DNA of 64,000 nt from Aquincola tertiaricarbonis. GTDB taxonomy: Bacteria > Pseudomonadota > Gammaproteobacteria > Burkholderiales > Burkholderiaceae_C. The position numbers and the translations under genes are program-made. The DNA is taken from positions 1,054,001-1,118,000 of the forward strand of contig NZ_CP097636.1 in assembly GCF_023573145.1 (NCBI RefSeq), written 5' to 3'. This document shows, piece by piece, positions 26,545-36,365 of the stretch (position 1 is the first letter of the stretch; the number at the start of each line of letters is the position of its first letter). Under the pieces are notes generated by a model. It had not been told where the DNA came from. It searched no databases and saw only the letters and a list, made by a program, of their open reading frames with translations.

Positions 26545-27108
26545 TCATTTCTCCAGAGTGGCTTGCTTGATCACCACGGGTTGCAGCGGTACGTTTTGAT
26601 GCGGGCCCTTGTTGCCGGTGGGCACCGACTTGATCTTGTCGACCACGTCCATGCCCGACACCACCTTGCCGAACACCGCGTAGCCGTTGCCGTCACGCGA
26701 GTTGGCCTGGTCGAGGAAGCTGTTGTCCTTCAGGTTGATGAAGAACTGGGCGGTGGCCGAGTTGGGGTCCATCGTGCGGGCCATGGCCACGGTGCCACGC
26801 GCATTGACGAGGCCGTTGCGGCTTTCCAGCGGGATGGGCGCGCGGGTGGGGCGCTCGTTCATCGAGGCGTCCATGCCGCCACCCTGGATCATGAAGCCGT
26901 CGATCACGCGGTGGAACACGGTGCCGTTGTAGTGGCCGGCCTTCACGTACTCGACAAAGTTGGCCACCGTCTTGGGGGCCTTGGCGGCATCGAGCTCCAG
27001 CACGATGGCGCCCATGGAAGTGTCGAGCCGCACCTTCTGCGCGAACGCAGGCGCGGCCGCCATCATCGCGAGCGAGAGCGCCAGGGCAAGGCCTTGTTTC
27101 ATCTTCAT
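26545..27108 (-). CDS. ppiA: Periplasmic cyclophilin, peptidyl-prolyl isomerase A
   Basis: A 187-residue cyclophilin with a signal peptide ([21 protein letters not shown], cleavage after AFA), so it acts in the periplasm. The catalytic segment [19 protein letters not shown] and [21 protein letters not shown] match ppiB closely, pointing to an old duplication that split a cytoplasmic and an exported form. The pair, followed by lpxH and mtfA, forms a minus-strand unit whose start region overlaps the cysS leader. Confidence 0.95.
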   Translation of the reverse strand: MKMKQGLALALSLAMMAAAPAFAQKVRLDTSMGAIVLELDAAKAPKTVANFVEYVKAGHYNGTVFHRVIDGFMIQGGGMDASMNERPTRAPIPLESRNGLVNARGTVAMARTMDPNSATAQFFINLKDNSFLDQANSRDGNGYAVFGKVVSGMDVVDKIKSVPTGNKGPHQNVPLQPVVIKQATLEK

Positions 27109-27162
27109 GTGGTGGTGTTGCAGGAGGTCAAGGCGCTGATGGGGGGTGAACGGGTGGGCCGC

Positions 27163-27168
27163 TATACT
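27163..27168 (+). promoter_or_regulatory. Probable -10 box of cysS
   Basis: TATACT, with transcription expected near 27175, places the two-hairpin cysS leader at the very 5' end of the mRNA. The minus-strand ppiA box TAGAAT (27178-27183) lies just inside the same transcript, so the two promoters overlap. Confidence 0.5.
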
Positions 27169-27177
27169 GAACGGCTG

Positions 27178-27183
27178 ATTCTA
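27178..27183 (-). promoter_or_regulatory. TAGAATC box upstream of ppiA
   Basis: Minus-strand TTAGAATC, 69 bases upstream of the ppiA start. It faces the TATACT of cysS on the other strand. Confidence 0.4.
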
Positions 27184-27186
27184 ACG

Positions 27187-27224
27187 AGCGGCCTCCCACG
27201 ATGAGGCCGCTGTCTTTGCGGCCT
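27187..27224 (+). promoter_or_regulatory. Two alternative hairpins in the cysS leader
   Basis: Segment 1 AGCGGCCTC (27187-27195) pairs perfectly with segment 2 GAGGCCGCT (27203-27211). Segment 3 GCGGCCT (27218-27224) can also pair with segment 2 (AGGCCGC, 27204-27210). Pairing 1-2 and 2-3 exclude each other, the layout of an attenuator or translational switch. A ten-codon frame starting at 27201 runs through segments 2 and 3. Confidence 0.55.
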
Positions 27225-27229
27225 TCGCG

Positions 27230-27233
<4 letters not shown>
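27201..27233 (+). CDS. Possible ten-residue leader peptide of cysS
   Basis: ATG at 27201 opens [10 protein letters not shown] and stops with TGA at 27231-27233, overlapping the cysS ATG (ATGA). It carries three Arg and no Cys. Neither it nor cysS has a clear ribosome-binding site, so its translation is uncertain, but the overlap would let a terminating ribosome restart at cysS. Confidence 0.35.
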
Positions 27234-28615
<1,382 letters not shown>

Positions 28616-28617
28616 CC

Positions 28618-29286
28618 GTGCCGCGTGCTGCTGTAACGCCTGTGGCGACGGCCATCGTCACGCCCACTTATTGGGACGACGCCTGCCGCCACCTGAGCAA
28701 GCGCGACCGTGTGATGCGCAAGCTCATCCCCAAGTTCGGCGAAGGCCGCCTGCAAAGCCGCGGCGATGCCTTCACCACGCTGGCGCGCTCCATCGTCGGC
28801 CAGCAGATCTCGGTCAAGGCTGCGCAAAGCGTGTGGGACAAGTTCGCCGCGCTGATGAGCGAGCCCAGCACCCGCCTGGCGCCCGCCGCGGTGATGGCGC
28901 TGGAAGTGGACACCATGCGGGCGGCCGGCCTCTCGGCCCGCAAGGTGGAGTATCTGCGCGACCTGGCGCAGCATTTCGACAGTGGTGCCGTGCACGTGCA
29001 GCAGTGGCACGACATGGACGATGAGGCCATCATCGAGGAACTGGTCGCCATCCGCGGCATCGGCCGCTGGACGGCCGAGATGTTCCTGATCTTCCACCTG
29101 ATGCGGCCGAACGTGCTGCCGCTGGACGACGTCGGGCTGCTCAAGGGCATCAGCCTGAACTACTTCAGCGGCGAGCCGGTTTCGCGTGCCGAGGCGCGCG
29201 AAGTCGGCGATGCCTGGGCACCTTACCGGTCGGTCGCCACCTGGTACCTTTGGCGCAGCCTCGATCCGCTGCCCGTCGAGTACTGA
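28618..29286 (+). CDS. DNA-3-methyladenine glycosylase II-like (HhH-GPD)
   Basis: A 222-residue base-excision glycosylase that removes alkylated bases. It begins with GTG two bases after cysS. The HhH-GPD domain has [21 protein letters not shown], the helix-hairpin-helix [20 protein letters not shown], and the catalytic Asp in [12 protein letters not shown] near residue 170. This is the short AlkA/MAG type without the N-terminal AlkA domain. Placement between cysS and accA is tight (cysS 2 bases before, accA 19 after), so the three are likely cotranscribed. Confidence 0.92.
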   Translation: MPRAAVTPVATAIVTPTYWDDACRHLSKRDRVMRKLIPKFGEGRLQSRGDAFTTLARSIVGQQISVKAAQSVWDKFAALMSEPSTRLAPAAVMALEVDTMRAAGLSARKVEYLRDLAQHFDSGAVHVQQWHDMDDEAIIEELVAIRGIGRWTAEMFLIFHLMRPNVLPLDDVGLLKGISLNYFSGEPVSRAEAREVGDAWAPYRSVATWYLWRSLDPLPVEY

Positions 29287-29305
29287 GAACAAGAGGACTC
29301 CCCGC

Positions 29306-30277
29306 ATGAGCAAGAAGCACTTCCTGGACTTTGAAGCCCCGATCGCCGAGCTGGAGGCCAAGATCGAGGAACTGAGGTTCGTGCAAAGCGAATCGGCGGT
29401 CGACATCTCGGAAGAGATCGAGCGGCTCGACAAGAAGAGCCACCAGCTCACCAAGGACATCTACACCCAGCTGACGCCCTGGCAGGTGACGCAGATCGCG
29501 CGCCACCCGCAGCGGCCCTACACGCTGGACTACGTCAACGACATCTTCACCGACTTCCAGGAGCTGCACGGCGACCGCGCGTTCGCCGACGACCAGTCCA
29601 TCGTCGGTGGGCTGGCCCGCTTCAATGGCATGGCCTGCATGGTGCTGGGCCATCAGAAGGGCCGTGACACCAAGGAGCGTGCCGCGCGCAACTTCGGCAT
29701 GGCCCGGCCCGAGGGCTACCGCAAAGCGCTGCGCCTGATGAAGCTGGCCGAGAAGTTCGGCCTGCCGGTGTTCACCTTCGTCGACACGCCCGGTGCCTAC
29801 CCCGGCATTGGCGCCGAAGAACGCGGCCAGAGCGAGGCCATCGGCCGCAACATCTTCGAGATGGCGCAGCTCGAAGTGCCCATCATCGCCACCATCATCG
29901 GCGAAGGCGGCTCGGGCGGTGCGCTGGCCATCAGCGTGGGCGACCAGACACTGATGCTGCAGTTCTCGGTGTACTCCGTCATCTCGCCCGAAGGCTGTGC
30001 CTCCATCCTGTGGAAGACGGCCGAGCGTGCGTCCGATGCGGCCGAGGCACTGGGCATCACCGCGCACCGGTTGAAGGCGCTGGGCCTGGTCGACAAGATC
30101 GTCAGCGAGCCCGTGGGCGGCGCGCACCGCGACCCCAAGGCCATGGCCGCTTCGCTCAAGCGCGGCCTCAACGAAGCGCTGCGCCAGGTCATCGACCTGA
30201 AGCCGAAGGAGCTGCTGCAGCGCCGTTATGAGCGCCTGCAGGCCTACGGCCGCTTCAGCGACACCAAGGAACGCTGA
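29306..30277 (+). CDS. accA: Acetyl-CoA carboxylase carboxyltransferase subunit alpha
   Basis: Alpha half of the carboxyltransferase that moves CO2 from biotin to acetyl-CoA, making malonyl-CoA for fatty-acid synthesis; partners are AccD, AccB and AccC. The 323 residues have the normal start [20 protein letters not shown] with AAGAGG 10 bases upstream, and core motifs [38 protein letters not shown] and [16 protein letters not shown] forming the acyl-CoA pocket. It follows the glycosylase by 19 bases and precedes tilS by 17. Confidence 0.98.
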   Translation: MSKKHFLDFEAPIAELEAKIEELRFVQSESAVDISEEIERLDKKSHQLTKDIYTQLTPWQVTQIARHPQRPYTLDYVNDIFTDFQELHGDRAFADDQSIVGGLARFNGMACMVLGHQKGRDTKERAARNFGMARPEGYRKALRLMKLAEKFGLPVFTFVDTPGAYPGIGAEERGQSEAIGRNIFEMAQLEVPIIATIIGEGGSGGALAISVGDQTLMLQFSVYSVISPEGCASILWKTAERASDAAEALGITAHRLKALGLVDKIVSEPVGGAHRDPKAMAASLKRGLNEALRQVIDLKPKELLQRRYERLQAYGRFSDTKER

Positions 30278-30294
30278 GCCTTCCGGATGGCCGC

Positions 30295-31641
30295 GTGAGG
30301 GCGCATCGCGTGGCGGTGGCCGTCAGCGGCGGCCGCGATTCCGTCGCCCTGCTGCATGCCACGGTGCAGGCGGCCCGGCCGCTGGGCGTGGCCGTGCAGG
30401 CGCTGCATGTGCACCATGGCCTGATGCCTCAGGCCGATGCCTGGCAGGCGCAGGTGGCGGCCCTGTGCGGGCAGCTTGAAGTGCCCTTGCTGGCCGAGCG
30501 GCTCACCACGCGACCGCAGCCCGGCGACAGCATCGAAGCCTGGGCCCGGCGCGAGCGTTACGCCGCGCTGGCCCGCCTGGCCCACGAGGCCGGTGCCGAT
30601 CTGGTGCTGCTGGCCCACCACCGCCGTGACCAGGCCGAGACCTTCCTGCTGCAGGCGCTGCGCGGCGCCGGTGCCGCCGGGCTGGCCGCCATGCCGGCCA
30701 GGATCGAACGACACGGCCTCACCTGGGCCCGCCCCTGGCTGGACCGCCCGCGCGAGGCCATCGAGGCTTATGGGGCGCTGCACGGGCTGCCGGTCGTGGA
30801 AGACGGCAGCAACCAGGACCCCCGCTTTGCGCGCAACCGGCTGCGGCTGCAGGTGATGCCGGGCTTGAACCAGGCCTTTGCCGGCGCCGAGGCGGCGCTG
30901 GCCGCGGCCGCGCGGCGCAGTGCCGAGGCCGATGCGGCACTGGCCGAATGGGCCGACGAGGCCCTGCGGGCCTGCAGTGAAGGCGAAGCTCTGCTGCGCG
31001 AAGCCTGGTGGGGCCTGTCGCCCGCCAGGCGGCTGATCGTACTGCGCCACTGGCTGGCGCTGCGGCTGGGGCAGGGCGCCCCGCAGCGGCTGGTCGATCG
31101 CCTGCTGGCCGAATGGCCGCAGGCGGTGGCCGCCAGCTGGCCGGCGCCCGGTGGGCAGGTGCTGCGGCATTACCGCGGTCGCCTGCGGGTGGATCATGCG
31201 CCCACGCAGCCTGGTGGGGTCGGCCCTGCCGCACATGGCTTGGCCAGCCCGCCATGCTGGCCGCTGCGCATCACCGGCGCTGCGCGCGTGCTCGTGCAGG
31301 CCTTCGGGGGCGAGCTGGTCGTCGAGCCGGCGAACGAGGGTGTGCCGCTGGCCTGGCTGGCCAACTGCGAGCTGCGCAGCCGCAGCGGCGGTGAGCAGTT
31401 TCAGCTGGCGGCGGACCGTCCGGCGCGCAGCCTGAAGAAGATGTTCCAGCAGCAGGCCGTGCCCGCCTGGGCCCGGCAGGGGCCCTTGTTGTGGGCCGCT
31501 GGGCGGCTGCTGTTCGTGCCCGGCCTGGGCGTGGATGCGCGAGCCCTGCACGCCGCGGAGGGCGGCCCGCGCATGCGCATCGACTGGGTGCCCTTTGCCG
31601 CAGATTGTTCAATCGGCGAAGCATCCGCCGACGGTCGCTAG
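30295..31641 (+). CDS. tilS: tRNA(Ile)-lysidine synthase
   Basis: Converts C34 of the minor tRNA-Ile anticodon CAU to lysidine with ATP and lysine, so that it reads AUA. The 448 residues start with GTG (an ATG at 30287 is cut short by TGA). The PP-loop VAVSGGRDSVALLHA is at residues 7-21, ARRERYAALARLA and LLAHHRRDQAETFLLQ complete the catalytic domain, and VVEDGSNQDPRFARNRLR is the family motif. The C-terminal substrate-binding parts are Ala/Arg-rich. A TAGAATC box lies at the end of the gene. Confidence 0.95.
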   Translation: MRAHRVAVAVSGGRDSVALLHATVQAARPLGVAVQALHVHHGLMPQADAWQAQVAALCGQLEVPLLAERLTTRPQPGDSIEAWARRERYAALARLAHEAGADLVLLAHHRRDQAETFLLQALRGAGAAGLAAMPARIERHGLTWARPWLDRPREAIEAYGALHGLPVVEDGSNQDPRFARNRLRLQVMPGLNQAFAGAEAALAAAARRSAEADAALAEWADEALRACSEGEALLREAWWGLSPARRLIVLRHWLALRLGQGAPQRLVDRLLAEWPQAVAASWPAPGGQVLRHYRGRLRVDHAPTQPGGVGPAAHGLASPPCWPLRITGAARVLVQAFGGELVVEPANEGVPLAWLANCELRSRSGGEQFQLAADRPARSLKKMFQQQAVPAWARQGPLLWAAGRLLFVPGLGVDARALHAAEGGPRMRIDWVPFAADCSIGEASADGR

Positions 31642-31644
31642 AAT
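31639..31644 (+). promoter_or_regulatory. TAGAATC box between tilS and lysC
   Basis: CTAGAATCG spans the tilS stop codon (TAG), 77 bases before the lysC start. No matching -35 is seen upstream. Confidence 0.4.
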
Positions 31645-31721
31645 CGCAGGCTTTCCCGGACTCGCCCGGGCCGATTTTTTCAAGCAGAACGTGCGGGCCG
31701 TGGCGCTCGCCGTCCCACGTC

Positions 31722-32996
31722 ATGGCACTGATCGTTCACAAGTATGGCGGTACGTCGATGGGCTCCACGGAGCGCATCCGCAACGTCGCCAAGCGCGTCG
31801 CCAAGTGGGCCCGCGCCGGGCACCAGATGGTGGTCGTTCCTTCGGCAATGAGCGGCGAGACCAATCGCCTGCTGGGCCTGGCCAAAGAGCTGCAGCCCGA
31901 GCGCATCACGTCCAGCGTGATGCGCGAGCTGGACATGATCGCCTCCACCGGTGAACAGGTCTCGGTGGGCCTGCTGTCCATCGCGCTGCAGGCCGAGGGC
32001 CTGGAGTGCGTGAGCTACGCCGGCTGGCAGGTGCCCATCAAGACCGATTCGTCGTTCACCAAGGCCCGCATCCAGGCCATCGACGACGCCCGCGTGCGCG
32101 CCGACCTGGCCGCCGGCAAGGTGGTGGTGATCACCGGCTTCCAGGGCGTGGACCCGGAAGGCAACATCACCACGCTGGGCCGTGGCGGCAGCGACACCTC
32201 GGCCGTGGCCGTGGCAGCGGCGATGAAGGCCGCCGAATGCCTGATCTACACCGACGTGGACGGTGTCTACACCACCGACCCGCGCATCGTGCCCGAGGCG
32301 CGCCGGCTGCACACCATCAGCTTCGAAGAGATGCTGGAGATGGCCAGCCTGGGCAGCAAGGTGCTGCAGATCCGCTCGGTGGAATTCGCCGGCAAGTACA
32401 AGGTGCCGCTGCGCGTGCTGTCCAGCTTCACGCCCTGGGACATCGACATCGACGAGGAAGCCAAGTCGGGCACCCTGATCACCTTCGAGGAAGACGAAAA
32501 CATGGAACAAGCCGTTGTCTCGGGCATCGCGTTCAACCGCGACGAAGCCAAGATCACCGTGATGGGCGTGCCCGACAAGCCGGGCCTGGCCTACCAGATC
32601 CTGGGTGCCGTGGCCGATGCCAACATCGACGTGGACGTGATCATCCAGAACGTGTCGCACGACGGCAAGACGGACTTCTCGTTCACCGTGCAGGGCGTGG
32701 ATTACAGCCGCGCACTCGACCTGCTGAAGTCGAAGGTGGTGCCGGCCACCGGCGCTGCCGAAGTGGTGGGCGACCCGAAGATCTGCAAGGTCAGCATCGT
32801 CGGCATCGGCATGAAGAGCCACGTCGGTATCGCGGCCAAGATGTTCCGCACGCTAAGCGAAGAGGGCATCAACATCCAGATGATCAGCACCAGCGAGATC
32901 AAGACCTCCGTCGTGATCGACGAGAAGTACATGGAGCTGGCTGTGCGTGCACTGCACAAAGCTTTTGATCTCGAGCAGGAAAACGCCAATTCTTGA
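31722..32996 (+). CDS. lysC: Aspartate kinase
   Basis: Phosphorylates aspartate, the first step to Lys, Met, Thr and diaminopimelate. The 424 residues begin MALIVHKYGGTSMGSTERIR, which holds the KYGGTSMG substrate loop, and contain VVVPSAMSGETNRLLG and the ATP-binding TDVDGVYTTDPRIV. Residues about 270-424 form two ACT domains (ITVMGVPDKPGLAYQILGAV and VSIVGIGMKSHVGIAAKMF) that bind lysine or threonine for feedback control. I chose the ATG at 31722 as the standard family start. Transcription may begin at the TAGAATC box. Confidence 0.97.
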   Translation: MALIVHKYGGTSMGSTERIRNVAKRVAKWARAGHQMVVVPSAMSGETNRLLGLAKELQPERITSSVMRELDMIASTGEQVSVGLLSIALQAEGLECVSYAGWQVPIKTDSSFTKARIQAIDDARVRADLAAGKVVVITGFQGVDPEGNITTLGRGGSDTSAVAVAAAMKAAECLIYTDVDGVYTTDPRIVPEARRLHTISFEEMLEMASLGSKVLQIRSVEFAGKYKVPLRVLSSFTPWDIDIDEEAKSGTLITFEEDENMEQAVVSGIAFNRDEAKITVMGVPDKPGLAYQILGAVADANIDVDVIIQNVSHDGKTDFSFTVQGVDYSRALDLLKSKVVPATGAAEVVGDPKICKVSIVGIGMKSHVGIAAKMFRTLSEEGINIQMISTSEIKTSVVIDEKYMELAVRALHKAFDLEQENANS

Positions 32997-32998
32997 GC

Positions 32999-33004
32999 TA
33001 GAAT
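32999..33004 (+). promoter_or_regulatory. TAGAATC box before tRNA-Ser
   Basis: CTAGAATCC lies three bases after the lysC stop and 18 bases before the tRNA, a good distance for a tRNA promoter. Confidence 0.5.
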
Positions 33005-33022
33005 CCCGCTTCTTCGATTGAT

Positions 33023-33115
33023 GGAGTCGTGACCGAGTGGCCGAAGGTGCTCCCCTGCTAAGGGAGTATGTGGGCAAAACCTGCATCGAGGGTTCGAATC
33101 CCTCCGACTCCGCCA
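33023..33115 (+). tRNA. tRNA-Ser (GCT)
   Basis: A class II tRNA with a seven-base acceptor stem (GGAGTCG with CGACTCC), a D arm, the anticodon arm with loop CTGCTAA giving anticodon GCT, a long variable arm and the T arm GAGGGTTCGAATCCCTC. The CCA end is encoded (33113-33115). It reads AGC/AGU serine codons. It has its own promoter-like box and a terminator at 33155-33180. Confidence 0.96.
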
Positions 33116-33154
33116 AACAGGCCCAGTCCAACGCAAGTTGAGCCAGCCGCAAAC

Positions 33155-33180
33155 AAAGCCCCGCCAGACGGGGCTTTTTT
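33155..33180 (+). terminator. Intrinsic terminator after tRNA-Ser
   Basis: Stem AAAGCCCC/GGGGCTTT (33155-33162 and 33170-33177) followed by T to 33180. Confidence 0.9.
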
Positions 33181-33239
33181 GTGCGCGTTCGGTTTTCAGG
33201 GTGCGGCGGGGCGGCAGCTCCGCAAGCGGGCTCGGCGCT

Positions 33240-34040
33240 TCAGCCCGCGTCCAGCCAGGGGCTGCCTTGCAGCGCGTCGGCCACGATGATCTCGGTGGCG
33301 CTGCAGCCCAGCACACCGCTCAAGGCGGCGGCAGCCAGCTCGGGCGTGTTGTTCTGCTGGCTCAAGTGAGCCGCCACCACATGGCGCAAGCCGGTGTGGC
33401 GACAGCGGTCCAGGATGGTGGCCGATTGCGTGTTGGCCAGGTGGCCGCGCACGCCGCCGACGCGGCGCTTCAGGAAGAACGGATAGGGCCCGTCGGCCAG
33501 CATCTGCGCGTCGTGGTTGCATTCCAGCAGCAGCGCATGGCAGTCGCTCAAATGGCCCATCACGGCCTCGGTGGGCTCGCCCAGGTCGGTGAGCACGCCC
33601 AGCCGGGCCACGCCGTCGGTGCAGCGCAATTGCAGGGGTTCGGCGGCATCGTGCGGCACGCCGAAGGGCGTGACCTGCAGGCCGCCCAGCTCGATGGGTA
33701 CGCCATCCAGTGCCACGTGGCGCACCAGCTCTGCGCCCACCGCACGCAGCGGCGCCGGCTTGCGGTCCATGGCCTGCCAGGTCCCCAGGCTGGCCCACAC
33801 GGGCACGCCATGGCGGCGGCCCAGCTGCAGTGCGCAGCCGACGTGGTCGCTGTGTTCATGGGTGATGAACACGGCGTCGAGCATCGAAGGGGTGAGGCCG
33901 GCGGGTGCCAGCCGGCGCGTGAGTTCGCGCAGGGAGAAGCCGCAATCCACCAGCAGCCGCGTGGTGCGGCCATTGCGGGTGGATTCGATCAGCGTGCCGT
34001 TGCCGGTGCTGCCGCTGCCCAGGCTGCGGAATCTCAGCAC
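33240..34040 (-). CDS. MBL-fold metallohydrolase, YycJ-like
   Basis: A 266-residue cytoplasmic hydrolase. I chose GTG 34040, giving VLRFRSLGSGSTGNGTLIES, the conserved N-terminus of the YycJ/WalJ branch; the frame stays open upstream but those residues have no family pattern. The zinc motif is AVFITHEHSDHVG (HxHxDH), followed by GVPHDAAEPLQL and LLECNHDAQML, with the last ligand in AAHLSQQNNTPELA. This branch contains exonuclease-like or unknown hydrolases. It is downstream of bamC on the same strand, separated by repeat copy E. Confidence 0.88.
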   Translation of the reverse strand: MLRFRSLGSGSTGNGTLIESTRNGRTTRLLVDCGFSLRELTRRLAPAGLTPSMLDAVFITHEHSDHVGCALQLGRRHGVPVWASLGTWQAMDRKPAPLRAVGAELVRHVALDGVPIELGGLQVTPFGVPHDAAEPLQLRCTDGVARLGVLTDLGEPTEAVMGHLSDCHALLLECNHDAQMLADGPYPFFLKRRVGGVRGHLANTQSATILDRCRHTGLRHVVAAHLSQQNNTPELAAAALSGVLGCSATEIIVADALQGSPWLDAG

Positions 34041-34062
34041 AGGTGCAGCAGCTTCAACCGGC

Positions 34063-34100
34063 GCGCGGCCGGCGCCGGGCCGCTCCCAAGGCGGCCGCGC
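34063..34100 (+). repeat. Dispersed hairpin element, copy E (partial)
   Basis: Arms 34063-34073 and 34090-34100 (GCGCGGCCG with CGGCCGCGC plus an inner pair, one mismatch) enclose GCCGGGCCGCTCCCAA, the shared loop with one inserted T. The long tail of the other copies is missing. It lies between two same-direction genes, unlike copies A-D. Confidence 0.6.
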
Positions 34101-34152
34101 CACCCGCTCGGCGGGTGGTCCCGCACCGCAGGTGCGCGACCGGGTGCACCAT

Positions 34153-35349
34153 TCACTTGAGGTCGTCGGCCAGGATGCGGACGATGCGCTGGCCGATGTC
34201 GGTGTTCTCGGGCTGGCCGGCCGAGGTGTACACCGCCACCGTGGTCTGGTTGCCGGTGGTCTTGAGGTTGATGCGGTAGCGGCCCGGACCGGTGAGGGTG
34301 TTCTTGCCCTTGTCGTCGCCCCAGCTGAACAGCTTGGAGAAGAAGCCCGGCTCTTCCTTGCCGGCCATCTTGGGGTCGGCGTAGCGCACGTAGTAGATGC
34401 CGCCGGCACGGTCGCGGTCTTCCACCGTGAAGCCGCCGCGGTCCAGCGCCAGGCCCACACGGCGCCAGGCGCGGTCGAAGCCTTCGTCCACCGTCAACGT
34501 GGCGGCGTCCTGGCCAGGCACCACGCGGGCACGGGCGCTCACCGGCGTGCCGGGCGCCGCTGGTGCGCCATTGGGTGCGGCCGCGCCGGCCGAGGCCACC
34601 GCCTGATCGGCGCGGGTCTTGTCGGCGCCCAGCTTGACCATCAGGCGCTGCAGGAATTCGGCTTCCAGCTCAGGGTCGGCCGGGCGCACGGTCCAGTTGG
34701 TCTGGTCGCGTTCGCGGCTGGTGTACACCTCCTGCATGCCGCGGTGGCTGATGTACACCTCGGTGCCGCCGGCCACGCGTTCCACCCGGGTGCGGAACTT
34801 GTCGCGTTCACCGGTGGAGTACAGCGAATCGAGCACGCGGCCCAGCGTGCGGCGGATGATGTCGTCGGCGATCTTGGCGCGGTTCTCGGCCCAGTCGGTT
34901 TCCATCACGCCGGCCTGCGGGCTGTCGGTGGCCAGCACGAAGCCGCGCTCCTGCCAGAACTGCTGCAGCTGGGGCCACAGTTGCTCAGGCGTGGCAGGCA
35001 CGAACAGCCAGCGCTGGTTGCCGTCGCGCAGCACGCGGATGTCGCCGATGGCTTGCGGCGCCACGGTCTGCGTGGCCTCCGGCGCGGCGGGGTTGGCGGC
35101 GCCCGGCACGTTGGCATTGGCTTGGTAGCCGGCAGCGCTCACGCTGCCCGAAGCGGCCTGGTAGCGGCCGTCGCGGGCCAGCTGGGTCAGGTCGGGCGGC
35201 ACCTCCAGCGGCGATTGCGACTGCCGAGCCTTGCTGCGGTAGTCGATCTTGTCGCCCGACATCAGGTTCTCGACGCTCGAGCATCCGGCCAGCGTGGCCA
35301 TGAGCGCCAGGACGGCCAGCGCGGTGGTGGAACGGTTCAGTTGACGCAT
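34153..35349 (-). CDS. bamC: Outer-membrane assembly lipoprotein BamC
   Basis: Lipoprotein of the Bam complex that inserts beta-barrel proteins. The signal MRQLNRSTTALAVLALMATL ends in the lipobox LAGC (Cys 23). The 'unstructured' N-terminal stretch KIDYRSKARQSQSPLEVPPDL, which binds BamD in E. coli, is clear, followed by two helix-grip domains around residues 100-230 and 285-395. The 398 residues are longer than E. coli BamC because of an Ala-rich linker. dapA lies upstream in the same direction (79-base gap), the usual dapA-bamC order. Confidence 0.94.
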   Translation of the reverse strand: MRQLNRSTTALAVLALMATLAGCSSVENLMSGDKIDYRSKARQSQSPLEVPPDLTQLARDGRYQAASGSVSAAGYQANANVPGAANPAAPEATQTVAPQAIGDIRVLRDGNQRWLFVPATPEQLWPQLQQFWQERGFVLATDSPQAGVMETDWAENRAKIADDIIRRTLGRVLDSLYSTGERDKFRTRVERVAGGTEVYISHRGMQEVYTSRERDQTNWTVRPADPELEAEFLQRLMVKLGADKTRADQAVASAGAAAPNGAPAAPGTPVSARARVVPGQDAATLTVDEGFDRAWRRVGLALDRGGFTVEDRDRAGGIYYVRYADPKMAGKEEPGFFSKLFSWGDDKGKNTLTGPGRYRINLKTTGNQTTVAVYTSAGQPENTDIGQRIVRILADDLK

Positions 35350-35428
35350 CGGGAGAGGCCGCCGACGCTGCGAGGCGCCGGACGAAAAGTTGTCGGACGG
35401 GGGAGGGGAAAGGCGCGAGGCGTTCGGC

Positions 35429-36310
35429 TTACAGCACGCCGCTGTCGCGCAGGGCCTTTTCGACCACCGGCTGCAGGGCTGCGTCCAGCGGGGTGAGCGG
35501 CAGGCGCAGCGCCGGGCCGCAGCGGCCCAGGCGGTTCAGCGCCCACTTCACGGGAATGGGGTTGGGTTCGCAGAACAGCTGCTTGTGCAGCGGCAGCAGC
35601 TGCAGGTGCAGCTTGCGGGCCAGCAATGCGTCGCCGTTGACGGCGGCGATGCACAGCTCGTGCATCAGGCGCGGCGCCACGTTGGCGGTGACGCTGACGT
35701 TGCCCTTGCCACCCAGCAGCATCAAGGCCACGGCGGTGCCGTCGTCGCCCGAATACACCGAAAAGCTTTCGGGCAGTTCGCGCACCAACCAGGCGGCGCG
35801 TTCGATGTTGCCGGTGGCTTCCTTGATGCCGATGATGCCCGGTACCTGCGCCAGGCGCAGCGTGGTCTCAACGCTCATGTCGGCCACGGTGCGGCCGGGC
35901 ACGTTGTACAGCACCACCCGAAGGTCCACCGCCTCGGCGATGGTCTTGAAGTGGCGGTAGATGCCTTCCTGCGTCGGCTTGTTGTAGTAGGGCACCACCT
36001 GCAGCGAGCAGTCGGCGCCCACCTTCTTGGCGAAGCGGGTCAGCTCGATGGCTTCCTGCGTGGAATTGGCGCCGGCGCCGGCCATGATGGGCACGCGGCC
36101 CGCCGCCTGCTCCACCGCCACGCGGATGATCTCGCAATGCTCTTCCACCGAGACGGTGGGCGATTCGCCGGTGGTGCCGACCACACCAATGCAGTCGGTG
36201 CCTTCGGCGATGTGCCAGTCGATCAGCTTGCGCAGTGCGGGGTAGTCGACGCTGCCGTCTTCGTGCATCGGCGTGATCAGCGCGACGATGCTGCCAACAA
36301 TCGGTTTCAT
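35429..36310 (-). CDS. dapA: 4-hydroxy-tetrahydrodipicolinate synthase
   Basis: Condenses pyruvate with aspartate semialdehyde for lysine and peptidoglycan synthesis. The 293-residue TIM barrel shows the N-terminal [20 protein letters not shown] with the Thr-Thr of the triad, [17 protein letters not shown] with the catalytic Tyr, and GIKEATGNI holding the Schiff-base lysine near residue 162. The closing [13 protein letters not shown] is also typical. It is cotranscribed with bamC. lysC, which supplies the same pathway, is 3 kb away on the other strand. Confidence 0.97.
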   Translation of the reverse strand: MKPIVGSIVALITPMHEDGSVDYPALRKLIDWHIAEGTDCIGVVGTTGESPTVSVEEHCEIIRVAVEQAAGRVPIMAGAGANSTQEAIELTRFAKKVGADCSLQVVPYYNKPTQEGIYRHFKTIAEAVDLRVVLYNVPGRTVADMSVETTLRLAQVPGIIGIKEATGNIERAAWLVRELPESFSVYSGDDGTAVALMLLGGKGNVSVTANVAPRLMHELCIAAVNGDALLARKLHLQLLPLHKQLFCEPNPIPVKWALNRLGRCGPALRLPLTPLDAALQPVVEKALRDSGVL

Positions 36311-36365
36311 AGCGGTACCGGCTTCTTCCTAATCGACGGAGTTTAACCGTCGGCCGGCAGGCCCC

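Noticed and set aside
34041..34460. Upstream start for the YycJ-like MBL hydrolase
   Set aside because: The frame stays open to 34460 but is antisense-like, Arg/Ser/Thr-rich, and overlaps bamC; the family N-terminus begins at GTG 34040.
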